From JAJZAM01 sp027391075 (GTDB taxonomy: Bacteria > Actinomycetota > Acidimicrobiia > Acidimicrobiales > Palsa-688), in contig DAHYHI010000042.1 in the NCBI GenBank assembly GCA_027391075.1, positions 121,367-185,366 of the forward strand: a DNA stretch of 64,000 nucleotides, written 5' to 3'. The notes under the pieces were generated by a model. That model saw only the letters and a program-made list of their open reading frames with translations, had not been told where the DNA came from and did not search any database. Below are positions 16,956 through 26,152 of the stretch, piece after piece. The position numbers and the translations under genes were made by a program. Each line of letters starts with the position of its first letter. The stretch's first letter is position 1.

Positions 16956-18281
16956 CTAGCTGAGGAACCCTTCGTAGTTGCGAAGCATCAGCTGGCTGTC
17001 GACCTGCTTCATGGTCTCGAGGGCCACCCCGACGGCGATGAGCAGGCTCGTGCCTGCGAACGGGTAGTTCTGGATATTCCACACGGCGAGCATGATCGAC
17101 GGTATGAGCGCTACCGCCGCGAGCCACAAAGCGCCGGGCAGGGTGATCCGGCTCAGGATCTGCTGCAGGTGCCGCTCTGTGTGCGGACCCGGACGTATAC
17201 CGGGAATGTAACCGCCCTGCTTGCGGATGATGTCAGCCTGCTGCGCAGGGTCGAAAGTGACCGCGGCGTAGAAGTAGGCGAACAAAAGGATCATCACCCC
17301 GTACAAGACGATGTAGACGAGGTTGTTGGGCTGGGCGAGGTTAGTGGAGATCCAATCCTGGACGCTCTTCCAGAACCCATGGCTCGGCAGGACGTTAGAA
17401 ATAAGGATCGGAAAGTAAAGCACCGAACTGGCGAAGATGATCGGAACAACTCCGCCAGTGTTGACCTTCATCGGAATGTAGGTGCTCTGGCCCCCGTACA
17501 TTCGCCGGCCAACGACGCGCTTCGCAAAGGTCACCGGGATACGTCTCTGTCCCTGCTCGACGAACACTATCGCCACCAGAAGGATCAGCGACAGGGCGAC
17601 AACGACGCCAAACTTGAACCAGCCCGCCTCAGCCTCGATCGCAGCACCGCCTGCGGGCATCGTGGCGACGACGTTCGCGAAGATCAGGACCGACATGCCC
17701 TGGCCGACGCCCCGCTGGGTGATCAGCTCGGCAAGCCACATCACCACCACCGTCCCGGCTGTCATGGTCAGGACCAAAAGCAGAACTCTGGGTATCGTGA
17801 AATTGGGAATGAGGTCGACGTTCAAGCCCGACCCGTTACCGAGAAGGCCCCCACCTCCGTTGTGGAACACGTAGGCGAGACCGGTCGACTGCATGATCGC
17901 CAAGGCGATAGTCAGGTAACGAGTGACTTGGGTGAGCTTCTTCTGACCGACTGCGCCCTCGTCACGCCACTGCTCGAACTTGGGAATGACCACGACCATC
18001 AACTGGATGATGATCGACGCCGTGATGTAGGGCATGATTCCCAATCCGAACACAGCCATCTTGGTCAATGCCCCACCGGAGAACAACGCCAAGAAGCCGA
18101 CTACCCCGGCGTGGCTCGAAGCGGCCTCAAGGGACTGCACTTGGCTCCACTGGATGCCGGGACACGGGATGTTCGCGCCGAAAGCGTACACAGCGATGAC
18201 GAACACGGTGAAGACAACCTTGTTCCGCAGGTCCGGAACCCTGAACATGTTTGCCAGGTTGCTGAACGTGCCTCGCATCAA
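16956..18281 (-). CDS. secY: Protein translocase subunit SecY
   Basis: 441 aa, ten membrane spans; the channel of the Sec translocon. Recognisable segments are FGANIPCPGIQWS near residue 35 and the cytoplasmic loop PGIRPGPHTERHL near residue 370. Start ATG at 18281 is preceded by a GGGAGGA ribosome site and a strong hairpin (18290-18310), separating it from rplO by 87 bp. Confidence 0.97.
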   Translation of the reverse strand: MMRGTFSNLANMFRVPDLRNKVVFTVFVIAVYAFGANIPCPGIQWSQVQSLEAASSHAGVVGFLALFSGGALTKMAVFGLGIMPYITASIIIQLMVVVIPKFEQWRDEGAVGQKKLTQVTRYLTIALAIMQSTGLAYVFHNGGGGLLGNGSGLNVDLIPNFTIPRVLLLVLTMTAGTVVVMWLAELITQRGVGQGMSVLIFANVVATMPAGGAAIEAEAGWFKFGVVVALSLILLVAIVFVEQGQRRIPVTFAKRVVGRRMYGGQSTYIPMKVNTGGVVPIIFASSVLYFPILISNVLPSHGFWKSVQDWISTNLAQPNNLVYIVLYGVMILLFAYFYAAVTFDPAQQADIIRKQGGYIPGIRPGPHTERHLQQILSRITLPGALWLAAVALIPSIMLAVWNIQNYPFAGTSLLIAVGVALETMKQVDSQLMLRNYEGFLS

Positions 18282-18289
18282 GTCCTCCC

Positions 18290-18310
18290 TTCCCGGGGCC
18301 GCCCCGGGAA
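18290..18310 (-). promoter_or_regulatory. Stem-loop immediately upstream of the secY ribosome site
   Basis: Perfect 9-bp GC-rich stem, TTCCCGGGG and CCCCGGGAA, with a 3-base loop, ending directly next to the GGGAGGA ribosome site of secY. It could attenuate transcription or control secY translation, or stabilise the 3' end of the upstream mRNA. There is no U-run, so it is not a classical terminator. Confidence 0.5.
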
Positions 18311-18368
18311 CGGATCTAGGGTAGCTCGCGCCGAGCGGCTTGGGCCATCGATCACCACGAGCGAAGGA

Positions 18369-18857
18369 TCAGCGGTTTGTGAGCGCGTTACCTCGCGCCG
18401 GTGGCCGCCCATGCCCGAACGGAGGTGGGATTACCTCGACGCTGCCACCGGCCGCCTCGATGGCGGCCTTGGCGGACTGGGAGAAGGCATGCGCGGACAC
18501 GCGCAGCGGACGTGTCAGCTCACCTCGACCGAGCACTTTGATCAGACCGTGCTTGTGAACCATTCCCCGTTCGCGCAGCGTATCGGGACTCACCAAGTCA
18601 CCTTCGAACGACTCCAAAGTGTCGAGGTTGATGGCGTTGTAGCTGACCCTGAAAGGGTTCTTGAAGCCCTTCAGCTTGGGGATTCGCTGGGTCAGTGGGA
18701 GCTGGCCACCCTCGAAGCCCGGCTTCACCTGGCCGCGCGCGCCCTGACCTTTCGTACCCCGGCCGGCGGTCTTACCGCCCTTACCGGCGATACCGCGCCC
18801 CACCCGACGCCGTTGCCGACTCGACCCAGCAGCCGGCTTCAGATCGTGAACTTGCAT
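18369..18857 (-). CDS. rplO: 50S ribosomal protein L15
   Basis: 162 aa, with KPAAGSSRQRRRVGRGIAG at the N-terminus and GQVKPGFEGGQLPLTQRIPK. It shares one base with the rpmD stop (TGATG). Last ribosomal protein before secY. Confidence 0.97.
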   Translation of the reverse strand: MQVHDLKPAAGSSRQRRRVGRGIAGKGGKTAGRGTKGQGARGQVKPGFEGGQLPLTQRIPKLKGFKNPFRVSYNAINLDTLESFEGDLVSPDTLRERGMVHKHGLIKVLGRGELTRPLRVSAHAFSQSAKAAIEAAGGSVEVIPPPFGHGRPPARGNALTNR

Positions 18858-19045
18858 CAGGATTCCTTCCCTTCGACAACTTTGATCAGGTGAGGGACCC
18901 TGGCGATCATCCCGCGTACGTCAGGTCGGTCGTCGAGGGTGTTCGATGTTCCGATCCCGTGAAGCCCAAGCGCACGCAGGGTGCCGCGGTGCTTGGGCTT
19001 AGTCCCGATCGAGGACTTGATCTGAGTCACTTCGAGCTTCGGCAC
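18857..19045 (-). CDS. rpmD: 50S ribosomal protein L30
   Basis: 62 aa, normal length; core segment IKSSIGTKPKHRGTLRALGL. Located between rpsE and rplO as in the spc operon. Confidence 0.96.
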   Translation of the reverse strand: MPKLEVTQIKSSIGTKPKHRGTLRALGLHGIGTSNTLDDRPDVRGMIARVPHLIKVVEGKES

Positions 19046-19048
19046 GGG

Positions 19049-19597
19049 CTACGCCACCTCCTGAGGCACGAAAGGACCTTTCTTGGTCTCTTGGTACGCC
19101 CTCCAAAGTCCGCCGGGGACGATCTCCTCGGCCGACAGGCCTCGAAGGGCCGCTATCTCGTCGGGCCGCTTGAGAGCTTTGAGACCGGCGACTGTCGCCT
19201 GGGCGACGTTGATGCTGTTGGACGACCCGAGCGACTTCGCCAGAATGTCGTGGATGCCTGCCATCTCCAGGATCGCCCTCGCCGCACCACCCGCTATAAC
19301 CCCGGTACCGGGGGCTGCAGGCTTGAGCAGAACCCTGCCAGCGCCAGCTTCCCCCAGGACGGGGTGAGTGATGGTCGAGCCGGCGAGCGGGACGGTGAAA
19401 AGGTTCTTCTTGGCCTCTTCGATACCTTTTTGGACCGCCAGGCCTGCCTCCTTGGCCTTGCCGTAGCCGAGGCCGACACTGCCCCGGCCGTCGCCTATCA
19501 CCATGAGTGCCGCAAAGGAGAAGCGACGCCCACCCTTTACGACCTTTGCGACACGGTTGACCTTGATCGTACGGTCTTCGTATACCTGCTCAGCCAT
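19049..19597 (-). CDS. rpsE: 30S ribosomal protein S5
   Basis: 182 aa with the S5 RNA-binding segment EQVYEDRTIKVNRVAKVVKG and the PVLGEAGAGRVLLKPAAPG loop of the C-terminal fold. Involved in decoding fidelity. Confidence 0.97.
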   Translation of the reverse strand: MAEQVYEDRTIKVNRVAKVVKGGRRFSFAALMVIGDGRGSVGLGYGKAKEAGLAVQKGIEEAKKNLFTVPLAGSTITHPVLGEAGAGRVLLKPAAPGTGVIAGGAARAILEMAGIHDILAKSLGSSNSINVAQATVAGLKALKRPDEIAALRGLSAEEIVPGGLWRAYQETKKGPFVPQEVA

Positions 19598-19603
19598 CGT
19601 GTC

Positions 19604-19972
19604 TCAGAACTCCAGTCCGGCCTCGCGGGCCGCGTCTGCTAAAGCGGCCACCCGGCCATGATATTGAAAACCTCCCCGGTCGAAGACGACCTGGGTGACT
19701 CCAGCGGCCTTCGCTCGTTCGGCAACCAGACGACCCACGCTGGTCGCGCCGGACTGGTTGGAGGTACCCCCGGCGGCCCGCAAGGAAGCCTCGACCGTCG
19801 ACGCTGCAGCCAGTGTCCTGCCGGCGCGGTCGTCGATCACCTGAGCCGATATGTGCTTGTTCGACCTGAACACGGCCAAGCGAGGGCGTTCCGCAGTCCC
19901 AGCAACCTTCTTGCGGACACGGAAGTGTCGCCGAGACCTGGCAAGTTGCTTGTCTTTCGTGGAGTAGCTCAT
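19604..19972 (-). CDS. rplR: 50S ribosomal protein L18
   Basis: 122 aa, binds 5S rRNA. Contains RPRLAVFRSNKHISAQVIDD and ends AALADAAREAGLEF. Its start lies one base from the rplF stop. Confidence 0.97.
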   Translation of the reverse strand: MSYSTKDKQLARSRRHFRVRKKVAGTAERPRLAVFRSNKHISAQVIDDRAGRTLAAASTVEASLRAAGGTSNQSGATSVGRLVAERAKAAGVTQVVFDRGGFQYHGRVAALADAAREAGLEF

Positions 19973-20512
19973 CTATTTGGCTGCCTTCCCGGCTTTCCTC
20001 AGGACCCGCTCACCTTCGTAGCGGACCCCTTTGCCCTTGTAGGGCTCGGGCTTGCGGATCTTACGGATGTTCGCTGCAACTTGGCCTACGAGCTCCTTGT
20101 CTATCCCCTTAACCGAGATCCTCGTCGGCTGGGGAACCTCGAAAGTAATACCCGCCGGAGCGTCGACGATAACCGGATGGCTGAAGCCAAGGGCCAGTTC
20201 GATCTGTTCGGGGCTCTTAGGTATCGCCCTGTAGCCGACGCCGACAATGTCGAGGTTCTTGGCGTAACCGGCGGTCACTCCGGTCACCATGTTCGACACG
20301 AGGCTGCGAGTAAGGCCGTGGAGAGCCCGGTTTTGCCGTTCGTCGTTTGGCCGTTCGACGAGAAGAGTCGACCCTTCCTGGCGCAGTGTTATCTCGCCCG
20401 GAATGTGACGGGTGAGGGCCCCGTTGGGCCCTTTTACGGTCACCGTGCGTGCTTCGAGGCTTACCTCGACCCCGGGTGGTATGGATATTGGGGAGCGTCC
20501 TATACGCGACAT
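19973..20512 (-). CDS. rplF: 50S ribosomal protein L6
   Basis: 179 aa, two L6 repeats; begins MSRIGRSPISIPPGVEV and carries the C-terminal motif EPYKGKGVRYEGE. Sits near the factor-binding site. Confidence 0.98.
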   Translation of the reverse strand: MSRIGRSPISIPPGVEVSLEARTVTVKGPNGALTRHIPGEITLRQEGSTLLVERPNDERQNRALHGLTRSLVSNMVTGVTAGYAKNLDIVGVGYRAIPKSPEQIELALGFSHPVIVDAPAGITFEVPQPTRISVKGIDKELVGQVAANIRKIRKPEPYKGKGVRYEGERVLRKAGKAAK

Positions 20513-20536
20513 CGAATCCTTTTTTCTTTCGTTGCG

Positions 20537-20941
20537 CTACCAGACGTAGCAGAGGATCTCGCCGCCTACTCGGCGCTTGCGCGCTTCGCGGTCGGTCATG
20601 AGACCCTGGCTGGTGGACAGGACGGCGACGCCGAGACCCCCGAGAACTCTCGGGAGCTTGTCGGCCGCCGTATAGACCCGCAGTCCAGGTTTGGAGACCC
20701 TACGGACCCCGGAAATGGTCCTGCGACGGTCTTTCGTGTATTTCATGTCGATCTCGAGAATCTTCCCCGGTCTGTCGACCGCATCCGAAACCCTAAAACC
20801 CTCTACGTAGCCCTCTTTGACGAGAACCGCTGCGAGGGACTCCTTCAGCTTCGACGAGGGCATACGCACCGTGTCGTGCATCGCAACGTTCGCGTTGCGG
20901 ATGCGGGTCAACATGTCCGCTATCGGATCTGTCATCGTCAT
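20537..20941 (-). CDS. rpsH: 30S ribosomal protein S8
   Basis: 134 aa; begins MTMTDPIADMLTRIRNAN and ends VGGEILCYVW, both family-typical. In many bacteria S8 represses the spc operon by binding mRNA near rplE; I cannot confirm such a site here. Confidence 0.98.
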   Translation of the reverse strand: MTMTDPIADMLTRIRNANVAMHDTVRMPSSKLKESLAAVLVKEGYVEGFRVSDAVDRPGKILEIDMKYTKDRRRTISGVRRVSKPGLRVYTAADKLPRVLGGLGVAVLSTSQGLMTDREARKRRVGGEILCYVW

Positions 20942-20954
20942 CGGCGCGGTCCTT

Positions 20955-21140
20955 TCACCAGCTCGCCTTTGTCACGCCGGGGACCTCACCGGCGTGTACC
21001 AGTTCGCGCAGGCAAATGCGGCACATGCCGAACTTTCGAAACACCGAGTGCGGACGTCCGCACCGCCTGCAACGGGTGTACCCACGAACCTTGAACTTCG
21101 GCTTGCGCTGGCTTTTCACGATTAGCGCCTTCTTGGCCAT
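20955..21140 (-). CDS. rpsN: 30S ribosomal protein S14, type Z
   Basis: 61 aa zinc-binding S14 with CRRCGRPH and CRICLREL. The short C+ form is the usual actinobacterial spc-operon copy. Confidence 0.97.
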   Translation of the reverse strand: MAKKALIVKSQRKPKFKVRGYTRCRRCGRPHSVFRKFGMCRICLRELVHAGEVPGVTKASW

Positions 21141-21156
21141 CTTCTACTCGCCCTGT

Positions 21157-21744
21157 CTAGTCGTTGCCATCTCGGCGGAACGGGAACCCGAAGGCGTCAA
21201 GCAGAGCTCGGCCCTCGGCATTGCTTCGAGCGGTGGTCACGATCGTGATATCCATACCGCGGGGAGCGTCGATCTTGTCGTAGTCGATCTCGGGGAAGAT
21301 CAGTTGCTCGGTCACTCCGAAGGTGTAGTTCCCCCGACCGTCGAATCCCTTTGTCGGCAGACCACGGAAGTCGCGAATCCTTGGAATCGCAAGGCTGATA
21401 AGGCGATCCAGGAACTCCCACATGCGATCGCCGCGCAGAGTTACCTTCGCCCCGATCGAGTTACCCTCACGAAGCTTGAAGCCAGCCACCGACTTCTTCG
21501 CCTTGGTGACCATCGGCTTCTGACCAGATATTGCGGTCAGGTCGCGGACCGCCCCCTCAAGCAGCGACTGCTGCTGGGTGGCCCGACCGACTCCCATGTT
21601 GATGACGACCTTTTCTAGGCGAGGGACCATCATCGGGTTTGGGAGACCCAACTTGTCCTTGAGCTCACCCTTGATCGTCTCGTTATAGCGGGCTTTTAGG
21701 CGCGGGGCGCCCTGCTGGCCAGCGCTGGTAGCTGCGGCTGACAT
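21157..21744 (-). CDS. rplE: 50S ribosomal protein L5
   Basis: 195 aa from the ATG at 21744, which overlaps the rplX stop (TGATG); a longer start inside rplX is rejected. Segments EKVVINMGVGRATQQ and YTFGVTEQLIFPEIDYD identify it. Binds 5S rRNA with L18. Confidence 0.97.
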   Translation of the reverse strand: MSAAATSAGQQGAPRLKARYNETIKGELKDKLGLPNPMMVPRLEKVVINMGVGRATQQQSLLEGAVRDLTAISGQKPMVTKAKKSVAGFKLREGNSIGAKVTLRGDRMWEFLDRLISLAIPRIRDFRGLPTKGFDGRGNYTFGVTEQLIFPEIDYDKIDAPRGMDITIVTTARSNAEGRALLDAFGFPFRRDGND

Positions 21745-22061
21745 CACAGCTCCCTCCCGCACTTGCGGCATATTCGCACCTTGGAACGCCTGTCCCCTTC
21801 GGTCTTGTAGGCGAAACCTACCCGGACGGCACCATCTTTAGGACAAACGAGTGCAACAGAGGCGGCCCGGATAGGCATGTCCTTGTCGATGATCCCACCT
21901 TGTACCCGCGCCTGAGTCTGGCGTTGATGCTTCTTGGCAACGTTGACTCCTTCGACGATCACCTTGTCGCCCTTGGGTAGGACCCGCATGACGGTCCCTC
22001 TCTTGGTCCGCTCCTTGCCGGAGAGAACTTCGACCTCGTCACCCTTTCTCAACCTGGCCAT
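21744..22061 (-). CDS. rplX: 50S ribosomal protein L24
   Basis: 105 aa with the KOW motif (KGDEVEVLSGKERTKRGTV) and a C-terminal ICRKCGREL zinc-like pair. An assembly initiator of the large subunit. Confidence 0.97.
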   Translation of the reverse strand: MARLRKGDEVEVLSGKERTKRGTVMRVLPKGDKVIVEGVNVAKKHQRQTQARVQGGIIDKDMPIRAASVALVCPKDGAVRVGFAYKTEGDRRSKVRICRKCGREL

Positions 22062-22064
22062 GTC

Positions 22065-22433
22065 CTAGAGCACCTCCGGGGCAAGAGAAATGATGCGCAT
22101 GAATTTCTTGTCCCGCAGCTCACGGCCGACCGGACCGAAGATTCGGGTTCCTCGGGGCTGCTGCTGATCGTTTATCAGGACGGCCGCGTTCTCGTCGAAG
22201 CGGATGTAGCTGCCGTCGGGGCGGCGCTTCTCCTTCTTCGTCCTGACCACGACGCACTTGACCACGTCGCCCTTCTTGACGTTCGCTCCGGGAAGGGCGT
22301 CTTTGACCGTCGCAACGAACACGTCGCCGATAGAGGCGTAACGCCGTCTCGAACCCCCGAGCACCTTGATGCACAACACCTCTTTGGCGCCCGAGTTGTC
22401 GGCGACACGAAGCCGGCTCTCCTGCTGGATCAT
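22065..22433 (-). CDS. rplN: 50S ribosomal protein L14
   Basis: 122 aa from ATG 22433 (MIQQESRLRVADNSGAKE), which overlaps the rpsQ stop (ATGA). An upstream in-frame start inside rpsQ is rejected because L14 always begins this way. Confidence 0.98.
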   Translation of the reverse strand: MIQQESRLRVADNSGAKEVLCIKVLGGSRRRYASIGDVFVATVKDALPGANVKKGDVVKCVVVRTKKEKRRPDGSYIRFDENAAVLINDQQQPRGTRIFGPVGRELRDKKFMRIISLAPEVL

Positions 22434-22729
22434 TTGGCCCTCTCCAAAACTTCGACCACGCGCCACCTCTTCAGCTTCGAAACGGGACGCGTCTCCGCGA
22501 GGCGAACACGGTCGCCGGGCTTAAGGGCCTCGTCAGAGTGCTCGGCGTAGAGACGCTTCGTTCTCTGCACTGTCTTCGCGTAACGAGGGTGGCGCACTCG
22601 CTCGACGACTCCGACCACCGCTGTCTTTTCCATTTTCACCGATATGACAAGACCTTCACGAATCTTGCGACGGTTTGGCCTCTCGGCGCCGGCTGTGGGT
22701 TCAGCCTCGGGTGCTGTTGGTTCCGACAT
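22430..22729 (-). CDS. rpsQ: 30S ribosomal protein S17
   Basis: 99 aa with an N-terminal Pro/Glu-rich extension of about 18 residues before RRKIREGLVISVKMEKTAVV. Primary 16S binder of the body. It shares one base with the rpmC stop. Confidence 0.97.
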   Translation of the reverse strand: MSEPTAPEAEPTAGAERPNRRKIREGLVISVKMEKTAVVGVVERVRHPRYAKTVQRTKRLYAEHSDEALKPGDRVRLAETRPVSKLKRWRVVEVLERAK

Positions 22730-22950
22730 CAGACTTTCTCCTCCGCCTGCTCGGCGGCTTGGATCTCCCGCTCGCGAACGATCGTCGCGATGCGAGCTGC
22801 TTCCCTTTTCACCTGGCCGATTCTGGCCGAGTTGTCCTGCTTGCCAGTTGCAAGCTGGAAACGCAGGTTGAAATGCTCATGCTTTGCTTCGAGGAGCTTT
22901 TGCGCCAACTCGACCGAAGTCAATTCCCGCAGCTCAGACGGCTTGGTCAT
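22729..22950 (-). CDS. rpmC: 50S ribosomal protein L29
   Basis: 73 aa from ATG 22950 (MTKPSELRELTSVELAQKL), overlapping the rplP stop by ATGA. Contains the FNLRFQLATGKQDN family segment. Located near the exit tunnel with L23. Confidence 0.97.
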   Translation of the reverse strand: MTKPSELRELTSVELAQKLLEAKHEHFNLRFQLATGKQDNSARIGQVKREAARIATIVREREIQAAEQAEEKV

Positions 22951-23378
22951 CCGACTTCGACCTCCTCTTGGGACGCCCTGGCGACAACGCGGGCTTTGAT
23001 AGGCAGTTTCTGCACGGCCCGTTCGAGGGCCGAACGGCTGAGGGTCTCGCTTACGCCGCCCAGTTCGAAGAGGATCCGCCCGGGCTTGACGACAGCTACC
23101 CAGAACTCGGGGTTTCCCTTGCCCGAACCCATACGGGTTTCCGCCGGCTTGGCGGTTACAGGCTTGTCCGGGAACACGCGAATCCAGACTTTGCCGCCAC
23201 GGCGGACGTGGCGGGTCATGGCGATACGAGCGGCTTCGATCTGACGGGCGGTAATCCAACCCGGCTCAAGAGCTTGGATCCCGTACTCACCGAAGTTGAC
23301 GGTCGTCCCGCCTTTGGCTTGGCCGGTGAGACGGCCCCGCTGGACTTTGCGGTGCTTGACCTTGCGTGGCATCAACAT
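22947..23378 (-). CDS. rplP: 50S ribosomal protein L16
   Basis: 143 aa; begins MLMPRKVKHRKVQRGR and has the AGR-like segment GSGKGNPEFWVAVVKPGRI. Helps position tRNA in the A site. Confidence 0.98.
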   Translation of the reverse strand: MLMPRKVKHRKVQRGRLTGQAKGGTTVNFGEYGIQALEPGWITARQIEAARIAMTRHVRRGGKVWIRVFPDKPVTAKPAETRMGSGKGNPEFWVAVVKPGRILFELGGVSETLSRSALERAVQKLPIKARVVARASQEEVEVG

Positions 23379-23380
23379 GG

Positions 23381-24313
23381 CTACAGGTCCTTAGGAAAAT
23401 GGGGAGGCTCGTGGTGGTCGCCCCTAGTTCGGCGCTCGATGTCTTCCTCCTCGGCGAGGAGACGCTCCAACTCTGGGTCGACGGCGACTATCGGATCGGC
23501 TTCGCGGGCTTCTGGAACCTCGGCAGGGCTTGCCGGTGCACTTAACGGAGCGCTCGTATCTGCTCCGTCAGCCCGTCTGCGTCCCCCGCCGGCTGTTACC
23601 ACCCTGCGCGGCTTGACCTGGCCAGAGGTCTCTCCTACCGCCATAGCCGCCTCACGGCTGATCTTCTCTTCGCCGGAAACCTTGTAGGGCAAGATGTCGC
23701 CCTTGTAGATCCACACTTTCACGCCGATGCGCCCGTAAGTGGTCTTGGCCTCACGAAAGCCGTAGTCGATGTCAGCTCGCAGGGTGTGCAACGGAACCCT
23801 GCCTTCACGGTAGAACTCCCGCCGGGACATCTCTGCTCCGCCGAGGCGACCGGCGCACTGGACGCGTATTCCGAGGGCCCCCGCCTTTTGGACGGTCTGC
23901 ACGGTCCTTTTCATAGCGCGGCGGAAGCTGACACGACCGGCAAGCTGGTCGGCTATCCCCTGAGCCATCAAGGCTGCGTCGAGCTCAGGCTGTTTGATCT
24001 CCTGGATGTTCAGCTGAACCTTGGGGTTCTTGGTCATCTCGGCGAGCTTGGTCCTGAGACGGTCAGCCTCGGCACCTTTACGGCCGATCACGATCCCCGG
24101 ACGCGCCGTGTGGAGGTCGATTCGAAGCCGGTCGCGGGTGCGCTCGATTTCGATCCTGCTGACAGCGGCGCGTTCGAGTTGACGGTTGAGGTAGTCGCGG
24201 ATTTTCCAGTCCTCGACTAGATAGTCCTGGTAGTCGCGGTCGTTGAACCACCGGGACTTCCATTCCGTTGTCACGCCGAGGCGGAACCCGTAGGGGTTGA
24301 CCTTCTGGCCCAT
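23381..24313 (-). CDS. rpsC: 30S ribosomal protein S3 with long C-terminal extension
   Basis: 310 aa against the usual 210-275. The KH domain motif VIGRKGAEADRLRTKLAEM and the C-terminal segment YGRIGVKVWIYKGDILP mark residues 1-210 as ordinary S3. The remaining about 90 residues are rich in Ala, Pro, Glu and Arg and look disordered. It starts one base after the rplV stop. Confidence 0.97.
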   Translation of the reverse strand: MGQKVNPYGFRLGVTTEWKSRWFNDRDYQDYLVEDWKIRDYLNRQLERAAVSRIEIERTRDRLRIDLHTARPGIVIGRKGAEADRLRTKLAEMTKNPKVQLNIQEIKQPELDAALMAQGIADQLAGRVSFRRAMKRTVQTVQKAGALGIRVQCAGRLGGAEMSRREFYREGRVPLHTLRADIDYGFREAKTTYGRIGVKVWIYKGDILPYKVSGEEKISREAAMAVGETSGQVKPRRVVTAGGGRRRADGADTSAPLSAPASPAEVPEAREADPIVAVDPELERLLAEEEDIERRTRGDHHEPPHFPKDL

Positions 24314-25027
24314 CTACTTGTCGTCTCCCTCTTCGGTGTCTTCCACGTCAGACACGTCGTCGCTCCCGGCATCTACCTCCGAGGCGTCGCCGTCCTCGGC
24401 CCTGGGCGCTTCGTGCCCGGCAGTTTCAGTGTCCGCGTCCGGCGCCTCAGTGGTGGCTTCCTCGCCGGAACCCGTCTCGGAGGTGACTTCCTCGACCAGC
24501 TCGACCGGAGCCTCCTCGGTGGGCGCCTCCTCGATCGGGGCACCGCGGCGGCGGTCGGCCCTGTTGCGGGTGTCGTCGCTAGAGCGCCGAGCCCCGGCGA
24601 CGCGCCGCGCCCGCTGAGCTAGCTGCTCGGCTCGGCGGTGAGAGCGGAGCCTTTCCAAGTCCTCCCCTTCCAACTGGCTGACGATGACCGTTATGTGGCT
24701 GGTGCGCTTGCGAATGCGGGTAGCCCGCCCCCGGGCTCTGGGACGCCAGCGCTTGGCCGTGGTCCCTTCGTCTGCGTAGCAGGCTGACACGTAGAGGGAC
24801 TCGGGATCCAACTCGTCGTTGTTCTCGGCGTTGGCGACTGCCGACGCCAGCAGCTTGCCTACCGTGCGGGCGGCGTCGCGCTCGGAGAAGCGCAGGATGT
24901 CGGCGGCCTCTTGGACGGGAAGGCCACGGACCAGGTCGAGAACTTCGCGAACCTTGTAGGCAGACATGTGGGCGTTTCGAAGGACGGCTCTGGTCCCTTC
25001 GCGTTCGTTGGTCTTCGGCCCGGTCAT
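24314..25027 (-). CDS. rplV: 50S ribosomal protein L22 with long acidic tail
   Basis: 237 aa against the usual 110-130. Residues about 8-125 are normal L22 (VRGLPVQEAADILRFSERDA; hairpin region RPRARGRATRIRKRTSHI). The last roughly 100 residues are Glu/Asp/Ala/Thr-rich, ending DTEEGDDK, and would lie at the tunnel exit surface. Confidence 0.97.
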   Translation of the reverse strand: MTGPKTNEREGTRAVLRNAHMSAYKVREVLDLVRGLPVQEAADILRFSERDAARTVGKLLASAVANAENNDELDPESLYVSACYADEGTTAKRWRPRARGRATRIRKRTSHITVIVSQLEGEDLERLRSHRRAEQLAQRARRVAGARRSSDDTRNRADRRRGAPIEEAPTEEAPVELVEEVTSETGSGEEATTEAPDADTETAGHEAPRAEDGDASEVDAGSDDVSDVEDTEEGDDK

Positions 25028-25305
25028 CAGCGCTTACCCTGCCTCTCCTGGCCTGCGTGGTAGCGGAACGTACGGGTCGGAGCGAACTCTCCGAGCTTGT
25101 GCCCGACCATCGACTCGGTTATGTAGACGGGTATGTGCTTGCGCCCGTCGTGCACGGCGATGGTGTGGCCGACCATGTCGGGGATGATCGTCGAACGTCT
25201 GGACCACGTCTTTATCACCCGCTTCTCCGAGCGGGAGTTCAAGTCGTCGACCTTCTTGAGCAGGAGGTCGTCGACGAATGGACCTTTTCTGAGGCTGCGC
25301 GGCAT
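25027..25305 (-). CDS. rpsS: 30S ribosomal protein S19
   Basis: 92 aa; MPRSLRKGPFVDDLLLKKV start and HDGRKHIPVYITESMVGHKL core. Forms the head with S13. It shares one base with the rplV start. Confidence 0.98.
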   Translation of the reverse strand: MPRSLRKGPFVDDLLLKKVDDLNSRSEKRVIKTWSRRSTIIPDMVGHTIAVHDGRKHIPVYITESMVGHKLGEFAPTRTFRYHAGQERQGKR

Positions 25306-25314
25306 GTTCTCGAT

Positions 25315-26151
25315 CTACCTCCGGGCGCCGCGGGTGCGCCGGCGGCGGACGATTAGCTTCTCTGATGGCTTGGTACGGTCTCTGGTGCGACCCTCGGGCT
25401 TGCCCCACGGCGACACAGGGTGGCGACCGCCTGAAGTTTTGCCCTCGCCACCGCCGAGAGGGTGGTCGACCGGGTTCATGGCGACACCACGGGTCTGGGG
25501 GCGCACGCCTTTCCAGCGATTACGGCCGGCTTTGCCGATACTCACCAGTTCTGCTTCGGAGTTTCCGACCTCGCCCAGGGTTGCCCGGCAGTCGATCGGA
25601 ACTCTGCGCATCTCGGTGGACGGCAGTCGCAGGGTGGCGAAGTCACCTTCCTTGGCGACCAGCTGCACGCTCATCCCTGCGCCCCGGGCTATCTTGCCGC
25701 CACCCCCCGGTTTGAGCTCGACGTTATGGACGACTGAACCGACGGGTATGAAGCGCATGGGCAACGCGTTCCCAGGCCTGATGTCCGCTCCGGGGCCGCT
25801 TTGGATGCGGTCCCCTACCGACACTTTCGCAGGGGCAAGGATATAACGCTTCTCTCCGTCGTGGTAGTGAAGAAGGGCAATGCGAGCGTTTCGGTTCGGG
25901 TCATACTCGATCGCAGCCACCGTGGCGGGAACGCCGTCCTTGGTGCGCTTGAAGTCGACTATGCGGTACTGCTGCTTGTGGCCACCACCCTTGTGGCGAG
26001 CTGTCTTGCGCCCGTAGGAGTTACGCCCACCGGTGCTCGACTTCGGCGCCAGAAGGGACTTCTCCGGCCTTGTCTTCGTTATCTCAGCGAAGTCGGAGAC
26101 CGTCTGGAAACGACGGCCGGCACTTGTGGGTTTACGCTTGCGGAGAGCCAC
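25315..26151 (-). CDS. rplB: 50S ribosomal protein L2
   Basis: 278 aa; contains the RNA-binding MNPVDHPLGGGEGK and GGRHPVSPWG segments, essential for peptidyl transferase centre formation. One base separates it from the rplW stop. Confidence 0.98.
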   Translation of the reverse strand: MALRKRKPTSAGRRFQTVSDFAEITKTRPEKSLLAPKSSTGGRNSYGRKTARHKGGGHKQQYRIVDFKRTKDGVPATVAAIEYDPNRNARIALLHYHDGEKRYILAPAKVSVGDRIQSGPGADIRPGNALPMRFIPVGSVVHNVELKPGGGGKIARGAGMSVQLVAKEGDFATLRLPSTEMRRVPIDCRATLGEVGNSEAELVSIGKAGRNRWKGVRPQTRGVAMNPVDHPLGGGEGKTSGGRHPVSPWGKPEGRTRDRTKPSEKLIVRRRRTRGARR

Positions 26152-26152
26152 T

